Below, piece by piece: positions 8,283-17,139 of a stretch of 24,002 bases of DNA. The notes beneath the pieces are model-generated. The model was not told the DNA's origin and did no database searches. It saw nothing but the letters and a program-made list of their open reading frames with translations. Within the stretch, counting starts at the first letter, position 1; every line of letters starts with the position of its first letter. The position numbers were made by a program, and so were the translations under genes. Origin of the DNA: Chara braunii (Eukaryota > Streptophyta > Charophyceae > Charales > Characeae); the NCBI GenBank assembly GCA_003427395.1, contig BFEA01000230.1, positions 630,907-654,908 of the forward strand, read 5' to 3'.

Positions 8283-11200
8283 CTAAGATGATGTCTTTCT
8301 TCTCTTTCTGGAGAGGGAATCGTCGTCTGATGCTGAGAGCTGGGAGGAATGGGGCTCGATGCTGGAATGCTCTTTCCTCCCCGCAGCTTGGTTTGAGCTG
8401 GAGGATGTTTCAGTTGAAGTTCCTGTACTGCCAGAAGAAGAATCAGACTCCGGTGAAGTATAGTTGCTGGTGGAGGATGCTCTCTTGTCAGAAGCACGAG
8501 AGTCTCCCCTGATCCGAGAGAAGGCGTTCCAACTAGCCGAGGACGATTTCTTCCCATCCGCAGGATCACTTGATTGGTTTACAACTGAGCTCTTGTTCAT
8601 GTTTTCATCAGTTTCCTGAGGGACTGATGAAATGGAGCCTAGATGTGAAATGCGCTGCCCTTCCTTTTGACTCCTTCCATCTGTGGCCTCCTTGTGAAGG
8701 ATGGGTTCTTTTTCAGAAACTTCCGCTGTAGTCGAAGTGACAAGACCATCGCTTGAGACCTTTACACCTTGGTGATCAACTTTTGATGATTGCTCTCCTT
8801 GCCTGGAGTTGTCCACACCCGATCTCCTGATGGCGCTTTGTCTTGGGATTCCCCCAGTTTTTGCCTTTTCTGGAGAGTTGGGAACAGATTGGTGCTGGTG
8901 AGGATCAGTCGATGAAGGTTTGGAGGTAGAACCCCGCGAGCCTCTACCGAAAAGACTACCAAAAGTTTGCTTCACCTTGGATGCGAAAGAGGTGGGAGGT
9001 GGTCGAACGATGGGTGCAACCTCTTGTGTGATTGACCATCGCACACGACGATGTGGTGCTTTCCCCTGTTCCAATTGAGCGTTTTCCGTAGGGCTGATTG
9101 ACAGTTCTTCTGAATTGCTTTCATGGGAGAGGACCTGTGCTCCGGTCTCTGCAGCCGACCCTGACTCTGGGGAGAGAACACCACCACTTGTTGTCGATTC
9201 CTCAATTGGCACAGTGCTTCCTTGATCCGATGTCACTTCTACAGTTGACGATTCTTGAACATTATCACCTTCATTTTGGCTTTGGTTCTGGTTTTCTTTC
9301 CCATCCGTGATTTCACTTGGAGCACCATGACTTGTACCATCGGATGTTGTTATTGCTTCCAAGGTCACATAACTTGCCTTTTGAGAGTTGGGTTGCAAAT
9401 CACCTGCAGGATGTTTGAGTACCTCTTGTGTTGGGCCGTTGGTGGCTAAGGAGTCCCTGGTCTCGGAACTTGGTTGCTTAGACTCTTCAGAGTCTGCTGT
9501 CGCTGTTTCATTCTTGGTGAGCCTGAAATTCGTGCTCAAGTGGCTGTCACCGGATTGCGTAGGCAGCAGAGCTTCAGCATGCGCACTCTCAGTGCCAGAG
9601 GCGATGGTTGCTACCTCACTATCAGCGAGGTGTTGACCCATAGCCACACTCTTTGTGGCGGAATCAGTGTTTTCTAACTCTTGATCAGCTAGGTTCTGAT
9701 CAGCGGTCGACTCAGGCAATGGCTGATTTCCTTCTGACATCTCAGGAAGGCGTTCGGCTGCTGGAGCGGTTGTGTCCGACGTGGTTGAACTCTCACGCTT
9801 TTGACGATCATGCTGCTCTGCCTGAGAAAGGTCCCCCATGAGCGGCCCTGAACGAGAGCCCTCGGTTTCACTCGATGTTTTGTCCGACAGATTCTCTGTG
9901 CTCTGCGATTGCTTCTGCTGGGCGTTTGTGAGTGCACTTGCACTTGAATCCTTTTCAACTTCCGCTTTCTCAATTCCGACAGCTAGGTTTAGTGGAGAGT
10001 CGTTGACCACAGTGATCTTCCGAGAACTATTAGGGGAAGCAATGGATGCACTGCTACCACGACTGACACTTTGCTCTCCTGAGCGCAGTACAGACCCATC
10101 AAAGCCTGTACCAGTCTCTGCGTTGCTCCCGATTGATTGTTTTCCGGGCTGATATGTAGGAGGCTCCCTCCGATCTGAGGATTCTGAAGTGCTGGACTGT
10201 GAGTCCACACCTTGGTCCCAGGAGACCCCTCGTTCGCGCTCAACTGACAAAGATTTGCCTTCGGCATTCTGTTGCTGTGGCTCATCGTACAGTGACTTGC
10301 GCTTGTCGCCAGCTGATGATGCAAAAGATGGCTTGGTAATTGTGCTGAATGCCCTGCTTGCCCTGTTGCTCAACGACTGCCAGTTTCTCGTAAGCCCACC
10401 CATCCTCGTGGAAGCTGGACCCATCATACTGTTATCTGCTGGGTTGGGAGGATAATCAATGCTGGACCTAGCGGTGTGACCTTGTGAGGTGGCTGCTGCT
10501 CTAGAACTTGACCCTCTGGTCAAGGTTGTGCTATTGTTTCGCCCCAGCATGAGACTCTGCATCCTCTGTGGGGTGATTGACAATCGCCCTGTCCACGTTC
10601 TTCGATGACGAGGACTGCTCGCAGTGCCCAGCAGATGTTCCGAGTTCGTCTGTGAAGCCTCCTCAAAAGGGCTTAGAGACTTCACTCTTCTCAGGTTTCC
10701 AATTCCCTTCATTGCTCTTTGACCGAGAGAGCGCCATGTATTCAGGGACATGTGTTCTCCTCCTTGAACTCGGTTTCCGGTTCCATCATTCTCATCTGTC
10801 TCATACCAGAACGGAAGGCCACTGACTTGACTTGGCGTCAGCATTTCCTTTGCAGCATCGGTGATTGTTGAAAGTCGACCACTATTGTCAGATGCTGACC
10901 TCATCTGATCGTAGAAACTGCCCTCTTGACTGTCCTGTTGGCCCCACCCGGGTTGTGTTCTGCCCGTGAAGATTGAAGAAGCGCGGGACGGATCTTCCAG
11001 CTGCCCAATTAAATGGGGAGGAAGATCGGGTATTCTGTTGTCAGAGGATGAGGAGGCTGATGGGCCCCATAAAACCTCACTGCCACGATTATTTTGCATG
11101 AAGATTCTGCTTGGCATGCTCAACGCTCGGCTTCTTACCGGCACTCTGAGCCTCATGCCATTTACTGTTCCTGTTGTTGCTCTTCTTCCTATTCCCAATG

Positions 11201-13729
11201 GTCTGCCGATTCTTGATCTTCGCCCACGACTGGAGAACGAACTGCTGGAATGCTTGCGGATTGGGGACATGGTGTGCATGGGTGATACAAAGACAAAGGA
11301 TGGCACTCTCGACAGAGCAACACGCATTTCTTCAGGACTCGACGGTTGAAATCGTATTTGAGATAGTGACCTTGCTCTGGACAACGGCTGGCGAAATTCA
11401 GAACCTTTACGTGCAAAGGCATCACCAGTCATGTTGTCCATTTCTACATCTGATCTTGCTCTCCTCATTCTGGTGTGTTGCATACTTGCAGAGGATCTTG
11501 CACGGCTCCTGCGGTGATTTCCATCAAAGAAAGCACTGCTGGTGCTTGCAGCTCTCCTGCGGAGCGGCATATTCTCACTTTCCAAGGTTTCTCTCCTTGT
11601 CTGGAAGCTACCTCTCGCAGACTGTTGTCCAGGTGATCCTGCACTCCCATCATCACTTACATGGCTAAGGCGAGGAGCTGGTGGAGCACTGTCAATGGAT
11701 GTGGTTTGGCGATTTCCAGTGAAGAAAGAACTGCTGGCGCTTGCAGGTCTCCTGGGAGGTGGCATGTCCTCACTTTGTAAGGTTTCTCTCCTTGTCTGGA
11801 AGCTACCTCTCGCAGACTGTTGTCCAGGANNNNNNNNNNNNNNNNNNNNNNNNNNNNNNNNNNNNNNNNNNNNNNNNNNNNNNNNNNNNNNNNNNNNNNN
11901 NNNNNNNNNGGAGGTGGCATGTCCTCACTTTGTAAGGTTTCTCTCCTTGTCTGGAAGCTACCTCTCGCAGACTGTTGTCCAGGAAAGTCTGCACTCCAAT
12001 CATCACTTGCATGGCTGAGGCGAGGAGCTGGTTGAGCACTGTCAATGGATGTGCTTTGGCGATTTCCATCGAAGAAGGAACTGGTGGCACTTGCAGGTCT
12101 CCTGGGAGGTGGCATGTCCTCACTTTGTAAGGTTTCTCTCCCTATCTGGAAGCTACCTCTCGCAGACTGTTGTCCAGGAAAGTCTGCACTCCAATCATCA
12201 CTTGCATGGCTGAGGCGAGGAGCTGGTTGAGCATTGTCAACGGATGTGCTTTGTCGATTTCCGTTGAAGAAAGAGCTACTGGTGCTTGCCGGTCTCCTGG
12301 GAGGACGCATGTCCTCACTTTGTAAGGTTTCTCTCCTCATCTGGAAGCTACTTCTCGTGGTCTGTTGTCCGGGCGAGCCTGTACTCGAATCATCTCCTAT
12401 AGGGCTAAGGCGAGGAGCTGGTTGAGCACTGTCAACGGATGTGCTTCCACGATTTCCATTGAAGAAAGAACTGCTTGCGCTTGCAGGTCTCCTGGGAGGC
12501 AGCATATCCTCACCTCGTATGGTTTCTCTCCTTGTCTGGAAGCTACCTCTTGTGGTCTGTTGTCCAGACGAGTCTGCACTCCGACCATCATTTACCCAGC
12601 TAAGGCGAGAAGCTGGTTGAGCACTCTCAAAGGATGTGCTTTGGCGGTTTCCACTGAAGAAAGAACTGCTGGCATTTGCAGGTCTTCTGGGAGGCGGCAT
12701 ATCCTCACTTTGTAAGCTGTCCCTCATTGTCTGGAAGCTACCTCCCATTGTCTGTTGTCCAGACGGGCCTGCACTCCAATCATCACTTGCATGGCTAAGG
12801 CGAGGAGCTGGTTGAGCGATGTCAGTGGATGTGCTTTGACGATATCCATTGAAGAAAGAACTGCTGGCGCTAGCAGGTCTCTTGGGAGGAGGGATATCCT
12901 CACTTTCCAAGGTTTCTCTCCTGGCCTGGAAGCTACCTCTCGTAGTCTGTTCTTCAGATGAGCCTGCACTCCGATCGTCACTTACACGGCTTAGGCGAGG
13001 AGCTGGTTGAGCACTGTCAATGGATGTGCTTCCAGGATTTCCATTGAAGAAAGAACTGCTGGCGCTCACAGGTCTCCCAGGAGGAGGGATATCCTCACTT
13101 TCCAAGGTTTCTCTCCTTGTCTGGAAGCTACCTCTCGTAGTCTGTTCTCCAGGCAAGCCTACACTCCGATCGTCACTTACACGGCTTAGGCGAGGCCCTG
13201 GTTGAGCGCTGTCAATGGATGTGCTTTGGCGATTTCCAGCGAAGAAAGAACTGGTGGCACTTGCAGGTCTCCTGGGAGGTGGCATGTCCTCACTTTGTAA
13301 GGTTTCTCTCCTTGTCTGGAAGCTGCCTCTTGCGGTTTGTTGTCCAGGCGAGTTTGCACTCTGATCATCACTTACACGACTGAGGCGCGAAGCTGATTGA
13401 GCACTGTCCATGAATGTGCTTCGGCGATTTCCATTGAAGAACGAACTGCTGGCACTTGCAGCTCTCCTGGGAGGCGGTATATCCTCACCTTGTAAGGTTT
13501 CCCTCCTCAGCTGGAAGCTACCTCTCGTGGACTGTTGTCCAGACAAGCCTTCCCTCCAATCAGCACTTACACGGCTAAGGCGAGGAGCTTGTTGAGCACT
13601 GGCAATGGATGTGCTTCGGCGGCGGTTGCTGTCATCTATGACACTCAACATTCTGCTCAGCCTACTCAATCTGCTTTGTCTTGGGATTTTACTGCCACGT
13701 CTTTCATCTTCTGGCATTGCTGCAAGATC
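8283..13729 (-). CDS. Exon C: terminal exon with 65-residue tandem repeats and Ser-rich tail
   Basis: The frame is open from an acceptor-like GTGCAG (ending at 13730) to the TAG at 8283. The first residues are DLAAMPEDERRGSKIPRQSR, then an array of at least ten 65-residue repeats. The consensus contains RGSFQTRRETLQSEDM, PPPRRPASASSSFF, GNRQSTSIDSAQPAPRLS and a variable Asp-rich part. Next come decayed units, then about 850 residues rich in Ser/Thr/Glu/Gln. Late landmarks are RRVRWS (RVRW at 9036-9047), which fits a protein phosphatase 1 docking pattern, and the basic end SRKRRKTSS, a possible nuclear signal. An 80-N gap (11830-11909) shifts the frame, but this is an assembly fault. No family is recognised; the protein is probably disordered and heavily phosphorylated (inference). 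If exon C is instead a separate gene, ATG 13741 is the likely start. Confidence 0.8.
11480..13620 (-). repeat. Tandem repeat array, exact 195-bp period, in frame
   Basis: The plus-strand hexamer equivalent to GGAGGT recurs at 11560, 11755, [gap] 11910, 12105, 12300, 12495, 12690, 12885, 13080, 13275 and 13470. Every interval outside the gap is exactly 195 bp (65 codons), with no indel. Units differ by scattered substitutions. Both array ends grade into decayed half-units. The unit length is a multiple of three, so unit gain or loss keeps the frame. This is a coding array, not a CRISPR: no spacers are present. Confidence 0.95.
11830..11909. other. Assembly gap (80 N) with 75-bp identical flanks
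   Basis: The 75 bases before the gap (11755-11829) are identical to the 75 bases after it (11910-11984). Removing the N run plus one copy (155 bp) puts the flanking repeat anchors exactly 195 bp apart and makes the reading frame continuous. Alternatively, a true gap of 120 bp, or 120 plus whole 195-bp units, also fits. Either way the stated 80 is wrong. Confidence 0.9.
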
Positions 13730-14081
13730 CTGCACTTTCATGAGGGTGATTTTAGGCAAGCACCACCAGACAATCAACGGATCAACCACATCAGGGCCAC
13801 TTATCTGTCTCCAATCAAGAAAAGAAAACCCCCCAAAAGGAACTTGTATTGAGAAGTAACTAGGGCGAAAAAAGAATTACTCACACACTGTGCCTAATTT
13901 CATTATTATTATTATTATTTTTCCAACAAGCGTTTTGGCATGGATGGAGGAGTGGCCTGCTTTTGCCCTGCAACATCCATGGTCTACTTGCCATTGGTAT
14001 TGGGTTCCGACTCCTGAGACTTTATTAATTTTTTTCTTCTGTTTTCGAACTCGCAACGGAGTTGCCTTGACTGGTGCTGAA

Positions 14082-14215
14082 TAGCAAGCAAGGCTTTAAG
14101 GTGGGGCCAATCCTGAAACCTTGCATCAGTTCGGATTCTGAATCTCTGCAACTTGAGAACATGAAGTTGGAATCGCTAGTAGTCGGGGATGAAAGCATGG
14201 CCCTGCTCAGGGAAG
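14082..14215 (+). pseudogene. rrnS-like: Fragment of organellar/bacterial-type 16S rRNA (3' domain)
   Basis: Several conserved SSU rRNA blocks occur in the correct order and spacing: AGCAAGCAAGGCT-TAAGGTGG, CCAATCC, CAGTTCGGATT, CTGCAACTTGAGAACATGAAG and TTGGAATCGCTAGTAGTCG, corresponding to roughly positions 1240-1370 of E. coli 16S. The form with GAGAACATGAAGTTGG is alphaproteobacterial/mitochondrial in style rather than plastid-like. Similarity fades on both sides, so this is a ~130-bp fragment, diverged from a working gene. It lies within the B-C intron and is most simply a second, older NUMT. Confidence 0.7.
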
Positions 14216-14262
14216 GTTCATACCAGAACAAACCTTTTCGAGCACGAAGGTTCTGCTGAACC

Positions 14263-14308
14263 ACCCTCCTGATGATGCCTGAGTGGACAGGCGAAACCGG
14301 TCGGGGGT
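14263..14308 (+). ncRNA. Hammerhead-ribozyme-like motif with minimal stem III
   Basis: The core is in the correct order: stem I strand ACCCTC (14263-14268), CTGATGA (14269-14275), stem II GCCTG/CAGGC with a 6-base loop (14277-14292), GAA (14293-14295), stem III ACC/GGT (14296-14301), C at the predicted cleavage position 14302, then GGGGGT (14303-14308), which closes stem I with one G-U pair. One extra T lies between the core A and stem II. Stem III is a loopless 6-base palindrome, as in the minimal hammerheads of Penelope-like elements and retrozymes that work as dimers. Activity is unknown. Confidence 0.55.
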
Positions 14309-14471
14309 TCCACGTGTTGCTCTGTATGCAGTTTACATGTGCTTTTTCATGCAAACGGACTGGCTATGTCACGTTCTCATCTATGAGTTTGCTTGCTTGA
14401 GATTTGGACATGGCTGCTCGGACTGTGCTGCCGCAGTTCGCCACTATCTATTTATCTGTCTATCTATAACT

Positions 14472-14816
14472 ATTAAAGGAAGGAGCGGGTCTTGGAAGAC
14501 GCTCCCTCTGGGCCCAGCGAAAAAAAGGCCCACGTGCCATTTGGGTGGTACAGCGGGTGTTCGCCGAATTGGTTTTCCACGTGGTCACGTCCTGAGGCCC
14601 TTTTCTTTTCTTCCTGGTCGCGGGATCGAACAGGTGTGGCAGGCAGTGTTGTTTGGTTTTGTTTTCTTTTTTTGTCGTTCAGTAGATTAAAGGAAGGAGC
14701 GGGTCTTGGAAGACGCTCCCTCTGGGCCCAGTGAAAAAGAGGTCTGCTTGCCGTTTGGGTGGGACAGCGGGTGTTCCCCGAATTGGTTTTCCACGTGGCG
14801 CATCCCGAGGCCCTTT
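14472..14816 (+). repeat. Direct duplication, two ~130-bp copies with 214-bp period
   Basis: Copy 1 (14472-14604) and copy 2 (14686-14816) both run from ATTAAAGGAAGGAGCGGGTC through CTCTGGGCCCAG, GACAGCGGGTGTTC(G/C)CCGAA, TTGGTTTTCCACGTGG to GAGGCCCTTTT. Both end in a T-rich tail. There are some ten substitutions between copies. The common T-rich 3' end suggests a short retroposed or degenerate mobile sequence in two tandem copies, but no tRNA-like promoter boxes are convincing. Confidence 0.8.
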
Positions 14817-16247
14817 TTTTTTGTTTTTGTTTTATTTTGTTATTAGTTAGTATGGTATGTACTATGCAGTACTACGCACTCTATGTATGGGTGACAAGTT
14901 TCATTGCAAACTTAAAAAGGCCTTTCGGGTCTCTTATAAATGTCATGAAAAAATTCTGAAAATTCAACCCTACGTTAACCTTCCCTCGGGGCAGTAATTG
15001 ACATAACAAAGGAGCGGATGCAGACGGCCCTCCGTGTGGAATGGGTGGCCGTGAAAGCCAAACTGGACCGTTTACCAGAGGAAAAGGGTATTAAAAAAGC
15101 AATCAAGGATTTCTACCCAGACTGGCTGGTGGGGGTGGAAGGGGGTGGATGGCAGAGGTTTCATAGGGAGGGAAGTACATCTCCGCTCAGTGGAATCGGC
15201 ATAACAAGATCTTGGTGATATGGGGCTATAGACTGTGATTTTAGAAAACTGGTCCTGCATTGACCCCCCACAATTTCCTTTGAGGCCACCAATAGATTTT
15301 CCTGATCCCTTTCCTCCTGGTGGATTGTATGTTGTCGAGTTGGGCTGGTTTGGGTATGAGTAATCCTTTGGTTTCCCCTGTCCGTTGTGACGTTTTTTTT
15401 TTTGTTGTTGTTGAAACACTGCCTCTGGGCAGGCTAGCAGTGGTGATACAAGCAGCCCCTGCCAGCCGTGGATGCGTCATGTTTTCCGCATCTTATGTCG
15501 CAAGTCCCTTCCCATGTCCAGAAAGCGTTTCTTGCCTTCCGTTTGGAAAAGTCACAGGTACAGTCTGTGTGACCGTAATAGAAGTCAGTTATTTCTTCTA
15601 CAAAAGGGTTTGGCATTTGGACGAGGGAGACCTTCTCGATGTGGTGGTCGACATAGCAGTATGGCGGATATCTGGCAGCTAAGCGGGAGCTGAAGAGGCA
15701 CGGGCTCTTCCTTCAAATGCGGGCATTTGCACAAACAAGTCAATCCTGTAGTTTCTTCCACAGCAATCAAATGCTGACCTGCTCCTCAATTTTTCCGATT
15801 TGTCCTATTCATATGTGATTCAACCTGGGACGCTGGGGCGACCCCGAAACGGATCGGTGCCATCGGCCTTTTCTGCCATTGCACACAGTGACTAGGCACT
15901 GTTTGCGGTAACGGCCCCAGCACTATCCGGGTTGAGATGTTGAGGAATTCCCGACCTCAGTGTTTGTTAAATTGTTATATAACAAAACTGCAGCTTTCTT
16001 TTTTTTTTTATAACATGGGACGCTGGGCCTGCTTCCCAGTACATGTGTTGCTTCCGACGAATAAATTGGGGTCATCCCAATGAGTGAATCAAAACAGCAA
16101 CGCAAGGAGGCAGTGATGCAAGGAACGACCTCTAGAGTCTAGAGGACAAAGTTTTCTGCTATAAGATATGAGATTGCTAACTAGAAAAAGGTTGACTGTA
16201 AATTGTTCTCACTGGAAAGCCCCGCAACGGTGTCAACAGCGATCCTC

Positions 16248-16502
16248 TTAAACCACCAGTACTTGGCCCCACTAATGGTTAATAGGTGGTGTCATTTTCG
16301 GCGAATTCCCATTAACCATCTCTCCACACATCGCAGCGGGGCATTGTCATTAACGCCCCGCAACTTCCGGATGCTCGGGGTACCGGCCCTCAAAGGCTGG
16401 CGCCGCCAGCCAAAACAATTTTTTCTTGTTGCGCTGGCGGGGCGACGTGAAGCGGCGCGCAGCCATCGGCATCGATAGCTGGGCCAAGTACTGGTGGATT
16501 AA
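16248..16502. mobile_element. TTAA-flanked MITE, copy 2 (best-preserved ends)
   Basis: It starts TTAA-A-CCACCAGTACTTGGCCC and ends with the exact reverse complement of CCACCAGTACTTGGCCC followed by base A and TTAA. That gives 17-bp perfect terminal repeats, one variable base and TTAA at both borders, 255 bp in all. TTAA at the ends is the target site of the piggyBac superfamily, so a piggyBac-derived MITE is likely. It has no coding capacity. It lies in the B-C intron. Confidence 0.75.
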
Positions 16503-16600
16503 GGTGCATGTCGACAATATGAATCGGACCTTTGCTCCCCAGGAAGAGGGTCTCTGTTGACACCGTTGGGAACGCTCTTGCCGGGTCCAAAATGAACCCG

Positions 16601-16621
16601 GCTGCTGCTGCTGCTGCTGCT
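16601..16621 (+). repeat. Trinucleotide run (GCT)7
   Basis: Seven perfect copies of GCT, intronic. On the minus strand they can be read as poly-Gln inside a short frame, but neither splice signals nor flanking protein features support coding. Confidence 0.9.
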
Positions 16622-17139
16622 CAGAATAGTGCGGACCTGTGAGCATAAGGTTCTCCTTTGTCTTTTTTGAAAATGTCATTTCGAGGAATGACTAAGGGGA
16701 AGACGGGACCCTCTCCCTCCCTCCGTCCCTCCCTCCCTCCCTTGCAGTAGTGTTGTGCCTGACGAGGTGGAGAGTTTTGTATAGCCAATTTCTGCTTCAG
16801 GCTCTATCCTCTTAGGAGTGATGCACATTACACACTTCCTTTATCATCCCCATGAACAGTTGCCATATTGGCATTGAATTTTGAAATGAGGAGGATGAAA
16901 TCATAAGCATATCGAGGAGACCGGAAAGCTGATGGCGTGTGTTGCCGTATATCTGCTTGGAAGTGCAGATGTTCAGAAATTGCTGCTAGTGTGTGACCAC
17001 CCATTGCTAATTAAAAAAAAAAAAAGGGGGGGAGGAGCTGGGAAACCCACCAGTCACTGCCTGAACCTAGATAATTTGTCCTCAATAAGTTGTAACTTGT
17101 AATGGCAGTGGAAGTAGTGGAAAGTCATAAGTAACTTAC

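Larger units (their letters stand above)
13730..17139 (-). other. Intron between exons B and C (probable), repeat-rich
   Basis: On the minus strand it begins with the strong donor GTAAGT right after codon ACG at 17140 and ends in GTGCAG at 13730. Both borders are phase 0. The acceptor has a weak pyrimidine tract, and another AG a few bases further on (CTTGCAG) is possible. Contents: an (ATT)n run near 13902-13918, an organellar 16S fragment, a hammerhead-like motif, a direct duplication, a TTAA MITE, a (GCT)7 run and a CCCT-rich tract near 16710-16743. No further exon was recognised, but small ones could be missed. Confidence 0.55.

Noticed and set aside
11657-11765. Apparent two overlapping minus-strand genes in different frames
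   Set aside because: The frame change coincides with the mis-sized 80-N gap; repeat register shows one continuous frame.
11480-13620. Regular repeats suggesting a CRISPR array
   Set aside because: The 195-bp period has no unique spacers and is an open protein frame in a eukaryotic context.
15018-15218. Plus-strand 66-residue frame starting MQTALRVEWVAVKAKLDRLP
   Set aside because: The composition is plausible, but it is short, isolated in an intron and without a recognisable family; possibly a transposon-protein remnant.
15826-15855. GGGGCGACCCCGAAAC as a second hammerhead
   Set aside because: It has a stem II-like hairpin before GAAAC but no CTGANGA core upstream.
16350-16679. Minus-strand 109-residue frame with a poly-Gln run
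   Set aside because: It is made of a MITE and a (GCT)7 microsatellite; no splice sites or protein features.
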